Assembly (NCBI GenBank): GCA_032622095.1
Contig: CP136069.1
Span: forward strand, 69,587,319-69,651,318
DNA from: Siphonodentalium dalli
Taxonomy: Eukaryota; Mollusca; Scaphopoda; Gadilida; Siphonodentaliidae
DNA length: 64,000 nt
Direction of reading: 5' to 3'
How positions within the stretch are numbered: position 1 is the stretch's first letter; each line of letters opens with the position of its first letter. The notes beneath the pieces were generated by a model. The model had not been told where the DNA came from. It worked only from the letters and a program-made list of their open reading frames with translations, and ran no database searches. The translations under genes and the position numbers were made by a program. Below are positions 24,301 through 39,300 of this stretch, piece by piece.

Positions 24301-27300
24301 TTAGATTGTCCATTGCATCACCACCTAAAATATAAAGATAGTTGATACATCGGTTAGAGTGCCCACTGCATCGAAACCTAAAATATTAAGATAGTCGATA
24401 CATCGGTTAGAGTGCCCACTGCATCGAAACCTAAAATATAAAGATAGTCGATACATCAGTTAGAGTGCCCACTGCATCAAAACCTAAAATATAAAGAGTC
24501 GATACATCAGTTAGAGTGCCCACTGCATCGAAACCTAAAATATAAAGATAGTTGATACATCAGTTAAGAGTGCCCACTGCATCGACACCTTAAATATAAA
24601 GATACTTTAAGATAGTCAAAATTTCGGTTAGATTGTCCATTGCATCGACATCTGAAATTAAAAGATAGTCTATACATTGGTTCGAGTGCCCATTGCACTG
24701 ACACCTAAAATATAATGATAGTCGATATATCGGTTAGATAGTTGATACATCGGTTAGATTGCCCATTGCGATGACACCTTAAATATAAAGATAGTCAAAA
24801 TTTTGGTTAGATTGTCCAACACATCGACACCTAAAATATAAAGATAGTCAATACATTGGTTAGAGTGCCCATTGCATCGATACCTAAAATATAAAGATAG
24901 TCAATACATCGGTTAGAGTGCCCATTGCACTGACACTAAAATATAAAGATAGTTGACACATCAGTTAGAGTGCCCATTGCACCGACACCTAAAATATAAA
25001 GATAGTCGATACATCAGTTAGAGTGCCCATTGCACCGACACCTGAAATATAAAGATAGTAGATACATCGGTTTGAGTGCCCATTGCACCGACACCTAAAA
25101 TATAAAGATAGTCAATACATCGGTTAGAGTGCCCATTGCACTGACACTAAAATATAAAGATAGTTGACACATCAGTTAGAGTGCCCATTGCATCGATACC
25201 TAAAATATAAAGATAGTCAATACATCGGTTAGAGTGCCCATTGCACTGACACTAAAATATAAAGATAGTTGACACATCAGTTAGAGTGCCCATTGCACCG
25301 ACACCTAAAATATAAAGATAGTCGATACATCAGTTAGAGTGCCCATTGCACCGACACCTGAAATATAAAGATAGTAGATACATCGGTTTGAGTGCCCATT
25401 GCATCGACACCTAAAATATAAAGATAGTCGATACATCGGTTAGAGTGCCCATTGCACCGACACCTAATTTGTGACCTTAAATATAAAGATAGTCGATACA
25501 TCGGTTAGAGTACCAATTGCACCGACACCTAAAATATAAAGATAGTCAATACATCGGTTAGAGTGCCTATTGCATCACCACCTAAAATATAAAGAGACTA
25601 TGGGAGACTCACATAAATAAGAGAATGCATTAATATTGGCACAGAGTTTTTCGCAAAATTTCAGGAAGCTCCAGTCATGGAAGGATTAAATACAAGTAAA
25701 GTAATGTAATCTACTAACCTTCCACCAACGGATAAATCTGTGATGGCATAGAAATAAGATTTCAACACTTGTTCATCACCAAACACTTCATCACCAAAAG
25801 TGTTCATTCTCCACAACATAATCTTGATTTCTGTGGCTCGTACCCATTCCTGAAAAGAAAGTCAATGAGAAATCAGCAAAATTGTAGCTTGGCGGTCCAG
25901 TGGTTATCATGCATAACCCGTAACTACATGATGTGACAATGTCATGCGTAAGAATACCACTTGCTGCCATTTGGACATCACAAAAAATTGTACATGTATT
26001 AGGTGCCTTCAACAAGTGACTTTGTACAGTGATTGTCACTGGGGACTTGCCCATGCATAAATCAAGTACCAGGCTTGGAGCAAAAATGCTCGATCGAATA
26101 ACCATATAGGTTCCAGAATAGTAATTGCATTGAAAACTACAGGTAAATACATGTAGAATGCATGTAATAAATGTACCAATTAATTATTAATATTAAAATG
26201 CTTAGCTACATGTACCTGTAGCTTGACATGTGTTCTCTTAAGCCACTAATAATCATTAACCCTTTCTATTTTAAATGGATTATCCCATTCAGTTATAGAA
26301 GTATATTAGATCATGCCATGAATCTCTATTAATGCTAACGCCCGTAGAGATCATTCTCCATCAGTTCAAAACCTGTGAACTTTTTTTAAGTTTTGACAGG
26401 GAACCGTATAAAGTCGAAAAAATAACGTGGGGAATGCATAATGTACTTCTTTGTTCATACCTGTTGCTTAATGATTTATTCATCGGTACGTGAAGTTCCC
26501 AGCTCGAGATTACATTATTTATGTGACTTTTGAGACCCGATTCCGCGATAAATATTTATTTTATTCCCTGTCACCAAATTCAGGCCGTAAGCGGCCGCAC
26601 GCGGAAGCAATTCTGATTGGTCGATGACCGAAACTATAACTGAAGTATAATTTCCAGCCTCCGAACCGGTTGCAAGCTGGTCAAGCTCCCCCTGCGTAAC
26701 ACTCACACTGGATTAATACACACTATAATATCTGCTTTAATATATTGCCATTGATTTGGAATAAAACATCATGTTTCACGCATAAATCGTTTGTATCTGT
26801 CTCCGTTGTGAAGAAACTTGTATACTACGGCCCGTGGTGTCCCCGATAACAGAGACTGCCATCGCATTGGATTGTGTGTTACGCAGGGGGAGCTTGACAC
26901 AGAATTGCTTCCGCGTGCGGCCGCTTACGGCCTGAATTTGGCGACAGGGAATAAAATAAATATTTATCGCGGAATCGGGTCTCAAAAGTCAGGTAAATAA
27001 TGTAATCTCAAGCTGGGAACTTCACGTACCGATGAATAAATCATTAAGCAACAGGTATGAACAAAGAAGTACATTCCCCGCATTATTTTTTCAACTTTAT
27101 ACGGTTCCCTGTCAAAACTTAAAAAAAGTTCCCGGGTTTTGAACTGATGGGAGTATGATCTCTACGGGCGTTAGCATTAATAGAGATTCATGGCATGATC
27201 TAGAAGTATATATGATCTATTCTTCATCTGGAGGCTTTTATATAAACAGATAATAACAGTGCAGGAGGAGTTTAATTTATTGGAGGGAATTTAAATGTTC

Positions 27301-30300
27301 AGATAATAAGTTGAACACATTTATTATATTATTTGAACATATCTCAAGGGAACTAATCATCAATGAGTATTTAGTACAGAAACAGCTCATTAACCCTTTG
27401 AGTGCCAGGTACGATTTTTGTATTGACCCATATACCCTGTGCCAATGCATTCTCTTATATATGCGAGTTGACCATAGGTCGCCTCGCATATATAAGAGAA
27501 TGCATTGGCCTAACCCAAAAAAAAAAAATACAAAAAAAAATACAAAAAAATCATTTTTTTTATTTTTTTTAGGCCACTCTACAGACCATAAATTAGGGCC
27601 GATGAGATCGGCCCCTGGCACTAAAAGGGTTAACTAGTTTATCCCATCAAAAAATCAAAAGCGCTTTGGGTCAGAGACTTGATTGGAGACAAGTTTGAGT
27701 TTAGTGTGTCTGTCATAGTGGGCTAGCATCACTAAATTCACCCTCTGCGGACCATATTCTGTTCAGGCCTAATCTGCTGGAAAGTTTCTTAATTATAAAA
27801 TTTCTATAGAAACTTACGATTCTATTTCTTTTTTAGTTTAGTTTCTCTATATCACCAAATTGGCAGACGACACATTGCATAATCAAGGTTCCCAATGGGT
27901 GTACATCACATTATTCATCGCTTGGGAACTTCAATCTGAGTCTATGTCTCCCATAGCAGATGAGGCCATGCAGAATGAGGTCCCCAGAGTGTGAATTTGG
28001 TGAAGTTAGCCCACTATGTGGGATAGCATCACTAAATTCACTCTCTGTGGACCTCATTCTGCAAATAACAGGCACACTAAACTCAGGCTAGATTGAAGAC
28101 ATAGACTCCTGGCCCTGGTACATGTAAATGTACCAAAGACCTGGTTTTAACAACAAGCTTATAATAATTCAAGTTTCAGCTGACACAATCATGGAAATGA
28201 AACAGTACTATCTATCTGTGGTACCCCCTCTCCATAGTAAGACTCTCTAGCAAGCCTTGAAATAGTGTGTCTGTCATTTTCAGAATGAGGTCCCCAGAGG
28301 GTGAATTTAGTGATGCTACCCAATTCACCATCTGGGGACCTCATTCTGCTGAGGTGTAAGCAGAATGAGATCCCCAGAGGGTGAATTTGGTGATGCTAGC
28401 CCGCTATGCGGGGTAGCATCACTAAATTCACCCTCTGGGAACCTCATTATGCAAATGACAGACACACTATTTCAAGGCTTGCTCTCTAGACCCAATATTA
28501 TCACCCCATAACTAAAGACAGTAGAAATCTCTAGCCAGCTATAACATAGTACGACAAGAAGTTGTAGCAGAGAGTTTTGGCAGACTGCTATCACTGCTAT
28601 CCCTGGCTGGAGGGCCCACTCATCAAAACAAGCAATTGTTGATGGAAACAATTCAGTCTTTCTTTCATCGCACAGATGTATGAATTCTCTACACGATTCA
28701 CTGCCAGCAAACTCACACAGAAGTATTTTTTTCTCTTGCGCTACTCATGCATAGGCAGAATATGCGAGCTAAGTGGCAATCTTATACATTCGGATACCAC
28801 GCTAGTCATTTTCTGGACTAATCCGACCAATTAGTCCCGATAAATAAACCATTAACTATGTCTCTCCAATTATCGTCAGCAGTTTTAAAATTGTGACTGG
28901 AAGCTCGCTATGTATTCATCAATTGTGATGTTTAGTGATTGAAGATTTCCCATTCATTTACAAATTGACTGGGATGTGATGTTATTGTGGAGATAGGTTT
29001 TTATGCGAGGGAGGAGTTTAACGGGCTATTTAGGTGCAAATTATTTCCGCCATGCAGCGATTTGTGTGTGAATACACCGTGATATGAACCCAATGACTCC
29101 CTGTAATGCCCTCATTTTATAAAAAGCTTCATTCAATTCCCTCAGCAATTAAAAAAGTGTAACTGACTGTGTCTCAATTGACTCATCCATTCATTAAAAT
29201 ATTATATGAGCAATATCAATATGTGTAGCGTGTATGCAACTGAGGCAAGATCTGAAATGTCTAGCCTATCTTCAAAATCTCCCAAAATAATCAAATTGCA
29301 TAATGTACGAGTATGCCTTGCTGAAACCGACAACCCCCCCCCCCCCCCCCCCCCCCCCCGTAGTGTACCATGCATGCCATAAGAAATTTATAGCCTGTTT
29401 CTCTTGATACTACAGAAACTTCCCTACAGAGACGCTTTATTGCCATGAAGGTCTACATACTGCATTGTACAGTAATGCTCTAATTAATCGACCTCTTAAC
29501 CACAGCAGAATTATGGGTAACTTATCAGGATTTAGTCGGAAATATGGCTTGTTGCCATTCATCGGAAAGCTCTCTCCAACTAAATCCTGAAAAGTTACCA
29601 ATAATTCTGCCGTGGTTAAGAGGTCGATTAATTAGAGCATTACTGTACATATACATATCTGCAGAAATCTTCCCTATATTAGCTTTATTGGCCTATATTG
29701 GCTACATATCTGCAGAAAACTTCCCTAAACAGAGACGGCTTTATTGGTTTGAAGGTCTCTCAAAAACCAGTTTTAATAATCACAGACCTATTAACAGTAT
29801 ATGTGTGTTTTAATAATCACAGATGTATTTACAGCATATGTATGTTTTAATAATCACAGATGTATTTACAGCATATGTATGTTTTAATAATCACAGATGT
29901 ATATACAGCGAATGTATGTTTCAATAATCAGATGTATATGCATGTACTGTGTATGAATGTTTTAATTTCAATTATCCAAATTAACCTTGCACGATCACAT
30001 CTTGTATGAGTTGGAAACACAGATTAAATTCCAGTGCCTACTGAGTTGGAAACACAGATTAAATTCCAGTACCTACTCATTCTTTGAGTATTACATGTAC
30101 TATGGCTAAAAAAAATATACCTGTTTAAGGTAACAAAAGCAAAAATAAAACAGGGTGGGGTACTTTCATTTTATTGATTTTTTTTTAATTTTTTTTTATT
30201 TTCACGGGTGCAGTAGTTATAAATTGTGTGCTTCTATCAATGGCATCAAAATAACTAGTTGATCCTGAAAGTTGTGTTCTGAGTTCATTACAAGCAAATA

Positions 30301-33300
30301 TATTTGCCATTTTGCCTGAGGACAGCTACCGGTATTGTAAACTGATCTCCAATTTTCCACAAAACAAGGGCATGGGAAATTTGTTTTGTTTTGCCCATTT
30401 CAGAAGATCACGACAACGATTAGCTAACCATAATCATAACTGTAACTGTGCCCTAGCAAAAAGTCTCTCTTATGACCTCACATTTAAACCAGAATTGAAT
30501 TGAAACAGAGTGTTATTAACCCTTTACCCAACAAACCGGCCAAAACCGGCCAAATAAAGCATCAACAGCCTAAAATATCTTCGGTCTGTCTCAATAGAAC
30601 CATACAAATATGGATATCATTGGAACCGGCTCCTTGACCACATTGTGATAGTTACAGTTATGCCCTGTGCCAATGCATTCTCTTATATATGCGAGTCGAC
30701 CATAGGTCGCCTCGCATATATAAGAGAATGCATTGGCCTAAAAAAAATCTTTTTTTAACACTTTTTACCATTTTTTCTTACATTCTTTAACAATTTTATA
30801 ATTTTAATGTGTTAAGCCAATGCATTCTCTTATATATGCGAGGCGACCTATGGTCGACTCGCATATATAAGAGAATGCATTGGCACAGGGCCCTTCTGTT
30901 GGGTAAAGGGTTAAACAAAGAAGTTAAAAGGTCAGTCAGTACTGACAGCATGTATATTATTGGTGTTACATGGTGTAAGGGTATTTATTTATTTTTATAC
31001 ATGTACACAATGTAAAAACTTGCAGAAATATGAAATATTCAATCCGTTGTTGAAAGAGAAAACTATATATTTCACCCATAAGAAATGTGGTTGGCCGCAT
31101 AAGTGTTAACACCAAACACATATATTATAAATCTCCGGATACCTACCAGTATAATGTATGGTTAAAACATAACATGAATACCCAGCATAGAGCTAATTAT
31201 GATAGAAATGCTAGCATACTGACAGCCTGATGAATAGAGCATCATACTGCCCTGTGTTTTATGGATTCCATATGAGAGACCCACTGGATTAGCCTGACAT
31301 GCTACCACAGAATCAGAATAGTGTTTATGCACAGCATTTATAGCCTTTAAAGGGGCACACCATTTAAAGGGGCGTTGATTCGCCCAATTCCTCTAGACAT
31401 TTCTTACAACTGTGACTCAAGAACCAGCCTAGAAAATTTAATTTGGGAGAATTTACTTCTCTCTATTAGATTATTAGGGAGAAATGGACTGTTAACAGGG
31501 TGAAATTATCGAGGCGCCTAACATCAGCTTTCAGTGACCCAATAAGTATAATGCAGTACAATAGCCCATTTATAAAACCATTTTATATATCATAAAATCA
31601 GTAAATACACTCCAACTATGGTGTCTTGAAATATCCTTCTGATCATTTTTACAGGCAGTGACTGCCCAACACTTCTAATTGTTTTCACAGGCAGTGACTG
31701 CACACCACTTTCACAGGCAGCTTAAAACTTCTAAACCTAAGGTATATGTACACCAACTGAATTAGCTTGACTGGCTGTGACTGCTATAACGTCTACACAA
31801 TCGAGGAAAATTTTTCAAGAAATAAATCTATCAATATAATTGGGATATATTTTTAAACAGATTCATTGCCAACTTTATCACTGATTTGATGCAAGGATTT
31901 GGTTTATTTTTGGAAACTGGCACTTTAATTAACCCTTAAAACGAGAGCTGCAATGGTGCAGCATTAAAAACCCTGTGCCAGTGTATTCTCTTAAATGTGA
32001 GTCTAAATATTGCGAGGTAAATATTGTTAGACCAATGCATTCTCTTATATATGCAATGCTCCCTATGGGAGACTAGCATACCGTATATGAGAGAATGCAT
32101 TGGCACAGGGTTTTTTTTCGCCAAATTTCAGGAAGCTACAATCATGAATGGGTTAATTGAGCATATTTTGACTTCTATATTTAACCCTTTACCCAACAAA
32201 CCGGCCAAAACCGGCCAAAAACGGCCAAATAAAGCTTCAACAGCCTAAAATATCTTGGGTCTGTCTCAATTGAACCATACACATATGGATATCATTGGAA
32301 CCGGCTCCTTGACCACATTGTGATGGTTACAGTTATGCCCTGTGCCAATGCATTCTCTTATATATGCGAGTCGACCATAGGTCGCCTCGCATATATAAGA
32401 GAATGCATTGGCCTCAAAAAAATCTTTTTTTAACACTTTTTACCATTTTTTCTTACATTCTTTAACAATTTTATAATTTTTAATGTGTTAAGCCAATGCA
32501 TTCTCTTATATATGCGAGGCGACCTATGGTCGACTCGCATATATAAGAGAATGCATTGGCACAGGGCCCTTCTGTTGGGTAAAGGGTTAAAAGCATCCTT
32601 TTCAAGTGTAAACACCCCCTTAATCTTGCTTTAGCCAGAGCAGCAGCATCCAGGGCACATGGTGCATAACAATAGAAACCGAACCTCTCTTCATCTCTAG
32701 CCTACACCATTATATCACCCTACACAAGCAGGAATTTACCTTAGCCTTTAGAAGTGCTACATGTTATGCTACATGTTTACTGTAGGGCTAGCCTGGAAAT
32801 AGCGTGCCTGTCATTAGCAGAATGAGGTCCCCAGAAGGTGAATTTACAGGGCTCAAAATACATTTAATTTTACGAGAATCAAATGCTGAATCATGTTAGT
32901 CATAAAGCACTGCAAATTGTAAAGTTTTGTGAGAATCATTACGGGAATCGATTCGGTGATTCTCGTCGAATCTTGAAGCCTGATTTAGTGATGCTATCCT
33001 GTACAGCAGACTAGCATCACCAAAATTCACCTTATGTGGACCTCATTCTGCTTTGGCCTTATCTTCTGGGAAGTATATATAATCTCAAGTTAACATTGAT
33101 TTTAGTTACTTTTTCCCTTCTGGGAAGTTTCTATATCCCCTAATTTGCAGAAGATAAAATGCATAATTTAGGTGACTAATGGGTGAACATCACCAACTTC
33201 AACTGGAGAACTTCAATCTGATCCTAGATCTCCCATAGCAGTTGAGGCCTAAGCAGAATGAGGTCCCAGAGGGTGAATTTGGTGATGCTAGCCAACAGTG

Positions 33301-36300
33301 CGGGATAGCGTCACAAAATTCACCCTCTGGGGACCTCATTCTGCAAATGACATACACTATTTGCAGGTTTGACAGTAGGGGCAGCACCAGTCGACGTAAA
33401 CATCTCCGTAATAATTATAATATTACGTCGACACGAATTCATGTAAAAACCCATTTCCAGGACAATGGGCTTCCACCAATTTCGTGACGTCATACTGATG
33501 TCACAGACATTCCAAATAAGGAATAATTTATGCGGTTGTATTGGAATGTTACGAGAGGCAGAGATTTACTAGTACAGAACACTGAATAGAGGCATCGGTT
33601 ATTTCGCCGCCGATCAGAATCATGCCATTTGTCAAAAGTGTTTTTCTTTAATAAAGCAGCTGGTCAAAATTAATACGACTATTAAAACTAACTTTAAATC
33701 AGTGCCACATGACCGAGTTGAATGACTATTGCATTCGCAGTATACAGACGACACCTGAGCTATTTTTACGGGACACGCGCAGCTGTTATCGGTTAGCCAA
33801 TCGGGGCCAGCGCTTTCTGGTACCGCTTCCAATCAAAACAAGGAATTCCCTGGTATATCCCCAAGTCTGGAAATAGAATTCCGGCCAGTCCTGTTCGACT
33901 CAGATATGATATACTGAGTCGAAATTTATGTCGACTGGGGCAGCACCACCTTAATATTTCAGATGAACATCCCATGATAAGCAGAGCTGAGGGCACAAGG
34001 TGCAAAACTATAGAAACTGAATCTCTGCATTGTACAAATTCAATGGGGATGCCAGGAAATCAAAGGTCATCTGATACAGGTGCTGATAACATACCTGACT
34101 GTAAAAAAAAACATCTGGCCACACTGATCCCTGGCTGCATGTAGAATGGAGTGAGTTTTCATAAAATATCTCTAAATTCTGTGGCAAGATATTTAGGGTC
34201 AATTGAAAAGATCTGAGTTCCAGAATAAGATAAATTTTAGAAGATCAATATTTGTAACAAAACATGTGGTGGCACTGAGGTTAGCAAGAGCCAGGGATGG
34301 GGTAATTGTAATTTGTAATTGTAATTGACTGTAATTAATTACATTTTTTCAAGTAATTGCATGTAATTGGTAATTGAGTTTATTCTCAATTACATGTAAT
34401 TGCAATTGTAATTGGTTAGGATGTAATTGTAATTGTAATTTGGGTCTAATTTCAATTACTTCAAAATCACAGGTACTTATTTCTTCTCAAAGTTCTCTTT
34501 CATGATTCATCCAATGGTTTCTTCAAATGTTTTTTCTCTCCAAATTTCAAAGTGTAAGACTGGTGACTGGCTATCACTATGTTGTCACAACACTGAGTTT
34601 TCATCCACTGTGTCTCAATGGTTAATTCTGTTGACACCTCTTTGGTTGCTTAAGCATTGGTTAACCTTTGAGGTAGAAGGCTTGTTTTGATAAATACAAT
34701 GAGAAACCAACTTCAAATAATTGACAATAGATCACTTTAATAGATCACTCTTATGATCATGTTTCATTATCTCCAACTGATATGGTATATATGCTATGGT
34801 AGAAATTCATACCAACCATTGCTAAAATGCTATCAACATGCTATCAAGATGTTCCACCCACTTTGGTGTTCTAGAAACCACCCGAAAAAGACCCGTTAAT
34901 TAGTTGAATATAACCTGACTGCAAATTCTGAGGTGAAGGTCGAGTTTTGCTCTTGCGACATTACCCCTCTACCGGCACTGAGCCCCTGCTGTATGTAGAA
35001 TGGAGCAATACCGATAAAGAGGTACATACCATATTGTTACAAAATATCTCTAGAATGGACACTGGAATGGAGGGAATATGATAAACTGGCAGGTTACTGC
35101 AGTAAGATATCCTGGGCTGATGGAGAAATATTTTGAAGTCAATACATTTATCTTTAGAAGATCTAACTCAAACTTTGGGCTGCAATATCTTCAAATGTAA
35201 ATCGCAGCCTAATTAAGGAGCACATACATTTAGCATAGTTTTACAAATGATTATGTGGTTATACGAAGGTAAAACCATTGAATGCCTACATGCATATAGT
35301 TTTATTCCATTGATATGCAAGCTTTCTACTTTTTATGCACGGCCTTCGTCAGACAATTAATGAAAGATTACAAGAATACTGGTTATTTATGTATACATAT
35401 TTATCACATGATCCGACCCTAATTTCATTCATTAACCCTTTGAACACTGACATGATACTGAACATTAAATGGTCCACACCCGAGGCGCGTGACGTTATAA
35501 AGCATTTCCGATGACGTAACTCGTAATGCTCTTAACAAAGTCCCAAGGGTTTAAAATAAAATATGACCTATTATTTTGTGTTGTTATTCAGTCGCCGTAA
35601 TTGTTCCCGTTGCGGTAATGAATGTTAATCACGAATGTTTTGACACGCTGAAAACACGATGAGATGTTAGCAACTTAGCATCTGTGTTGTTATTGACCAT
35701 CGTGAGTGTCACAAATAATGTTTTAATTCACTTAAAAGACCGCTGTCCCGCATTTCAGATATAAAACAAATACGACATTATTAGAGTATGTACCAGGCGC
35801 TTCGGAAGTTCGTTTCGGTAACGCGTTGCACTTTTTGAAGAGACCGCGTCACACTTTTTGACGGAAGAGACCGCTTCCGTAAATAAATAAATGTCAAGTT
35901 TATTGCTTTAATCGGATTATACCAGTGATGTTGGCATTAATTAAGGGAGGCCATTAATTAATAAAAGCTTTTGCAACTCCTTTGTTAGTTAATCCTTATT
36001 GTTTATTTTAGCGGACACCCACATTACAGCCGTGACCAAATTAAACTTTCAAAGTTACAACTTACAATTTACAAATTACATGCATCATGATTCAGTCTTT
36101 CAGACTGTACAATCTGACTATTATAGTCAATACTACAAACGTATCTTCCAGGCTGCAGTCTAGGAAATAATACTTCTTCCATTTAGTTAAAAAATTAACT
36201 ACTACTGTAACTTGATAATTGTCTTGCTTAAATGATAGCTATACACAAAACATTTCCAAAAAATTTAAATGTAAAATAACAATTAATTAAATTAGGCTAA

Positions 36301-39300
36301 TTTCAGATAAAGTCAAAATTTGTTTGTTTTATTTCTTATTTTATGTTTTTAAATTTTTTATTGATGTTATAAAATAAAGCGATAGTTGAAAATTGTCAAT
36401 TTTCGGTAGTCTCCACTTCTCCCTGAAGTCTCCCTAAATTTCCTGAAGTCTCCCTAAATTTCCTGGAGGGAGACTTCAAGTCTCCCTGTTCTGAACCCCT
36501 AGGCTGAGGCCTGCTAGGAGGTATATACATGTATACAAGCTCAAATATATGGCAATCTACTATGCTAACTGAACTAGTGTTTGGTGAAATATGTCAAGGT
36601 TTTTCATCAAGACAGTCTATTCCACGTTCCATATACATTATATTGAGACTCCCGTTGGTTGCGTTTTTTATTTATAACGAAATTCTTATCCTTTGCCTAC
36701 GATAAAAGGCGTTTCTCAAAATGCACCTCTGTGCATGCGTGAAGAAACAGCCCCTGGCACCAATTTGGCTGTTAAAATCAGAGGTATGACTCATTCGTGC
36801 AATGTAGAAGCACAATTCTAGTTAATTTGTACTTAGATCGCGAAATTTCTAACGAAAAACTTCCCCTTTTACAACGAAAAAAGTGAATGTTTTTCTCAAA
36901 ATAGGCATCTAGCTGCGCATGCGCGAGGAAACAGACCCACTGGGGGAAAACTGTTTCACCAGAATTGATTCTATCGCCCTTCCGGTTCCGTCTCTATCGA
37001 ATTAAGTTCCGACTCTTTCGCGATTTCTAAAACATGTTTTCAAAGTTTTGACCGTTGTTTATAGACTGAATGTCAAAACAGAATGTTTTCTCCAATAACA
37101 ATCGACAGATTATGTCTTTATACGTGTTTATTGATGACAGTAAAGCAAAATCGGCTGCATGTTGTGCACAGTTACAGACGTAGTGCGTTTGGGTGCATTT
37201 CCCATGAAAATTAAGCAGCACTTTGATGCTCAGATTATCGGCCTTGTCTACTTTAAATTGGACTGAAACTTGTCAAGTTTTATGGTTGAACATTAGATAA
37301 TTATAATACAATACCTCCCGACGGTTCCTCGCCATACAATTCCTTCAAATTAGTGCCTCAAAAAGCAACAAAAGGTTCCGATTCTATTGTGATGTTTATG
37401 TTCACGATCGGTTCTTTCGTTCCTGTTTACAGTACATTCATATTCGATCAGATTATTTGATTGTACATCTATAGTTGCCCAATGACAATCCATGGTCATA
37501 TATGGTTTAAAATTGTAGCCATAGTAAATCAATAGATGAGTTTTAGTGGTCCCAAACGATCATAGGTCAGATATTAAAGATGATCGACCGATAATCTTTA
37601 ATATCCAACCTATGATGCTTTGGGACTACTGAACAACTCATATTGGTGTTGCTGTGAGTATAGTTTAAACCATATATGGTAATATGGCAACTAGAAACAC
37701 AAATGAACTCTCTGGTCGAATATATTATTGCATTGAACGGGGGGCGAAAGAACCGATCGTGAACATAAAAAATCACATTAGAACCGGAACATTGCGTTGC
37801 TTCTTTTGGTGCATTAATTTGAGGGTCTTTTTACTGTGAGGAGCCATCGAGAGCTGTGCTGTAATCGTGTCCTGGTGTTCGATCATACAATAAGACATAT
37901 TTCAGTCTAATTAAAAGGTAAAAAAGGCCGATAAAAGGAGCATCAAAATGCTGCTTAATTTACAAAGGAAATGCACACAAAACACATTACTCTTCTAAGT
38001 GTTCAAAAAATAGCCGACTTCGCATTATTATCACCAATAATTACGCACAAAGACACAATCAAGCGATAATTTTTGTAAAATACGTTCTGTTTTAACATTT
38101 GGTGTATAAATGGAGGTCAAAACTTTGAAAACATTTGTTTCAAGTCGCGAAAGAGACGGGACTTAATTCGATAGAGACGGAACCCGATAGGCGATAGAAT
38201 CGATTCTTGTGAAACAGTTTCCCCCCAGTGAGACCATCTTTCATCAGTTTGTCTGCCAAAGTCACACGGGTAAATATCTGACTCATGTGTGCAAAGTAGA
38301 AGTACAACTCTAGTTGATATGTGCATTTACTTTGCTGTAATTTTGTGTCCCCAAATATTGTATGATTTCCGGACCGGTATTCCGGTCTATAGGAATATAA
38401 GGATTGGACCGGTATTCCGATCTAACAGGTTCAAAGGGTTAAACCCAATCTATAATAATGATATGCAATGGTCATTGCACAACAGGAAATAGTGCCAGTT
38501 GTAACCAAATGTATTATTGTTGCGCAAACGTGATTCGGAATCGTGTGATGAGGAATGAAGAAGAATTGTTGTCTGTGACTGATATTTAGTTTGAAAATTT
38601 ATTTCATTAAATTTACGCCATTAAATACCGGTACGTCAATGTCAAAGAGTCTTATTTATCTAGGGACTATTTCTTTATGTGGGCAAACAAACATACAGTT
38701 ACGTGAAACATCATCGCATGCCTAAAAGAAGCTGCTATTAGTTTCACGTCCCATTTATTTATTTCAGTGTGATTTATGGAGGTTTAAGATCAAGTAATAA
38801 ATAGAATCCGCAGCTTACATGTATAGCGACATTTACAAAACTCGCCCACTAAGTTAGGTCTGAACCTCACCAAAGGCTCGGTCCAGACCTAATTTACTGG
38901 ACTCGATCATTTGGAAATTTCGCTATAAACTGGAGACAAGTCGTAGATCCTCTATGCACTAAACATACAATGTAGCAGCAAAATGAAATTAAATTGAGTG
39001 GGATCGAGGGAGATATGTGCCCCAGAACTCAATGGCAGTTTTTACAAATATTTCTCTGGAATGGCGGAAATCCGACAAATGGCATGTTATTGGGGCATGA
39101 TGTTTTGGGCTGTGGGCTGATTGAGAATAGTTCGAAGAAGATTCATGTCCCAGTAACTAAAGACAAATTTTTCAAACATTCTCTAAGATGAAGGATTGTG
39201 AGAACTGAGTTTGAAGATGTCCAGAGTTGATTATAAGAAATATTAGGAAGATTCTGAAGGCGGTAAAGTAACTTGGCAAGATACCTGGCAGCTGTAAAAA

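Noticed and set aside
24262-25597. CRISPR-like array of regular repeats
   Set aside because: The 53-bp units are contiguous, with no unique spacers, in an animal intron, and derive from the exon edge.
30809-31015. Recurring ORFs with the same [12 protein letters not shown] peptide, also at 40006, 51092, 52351 and others
   Set aside because: They are translations of the hairpin module of the TTAA elements, open in several frames and on both strands because it is palindromic. Not a protein family.
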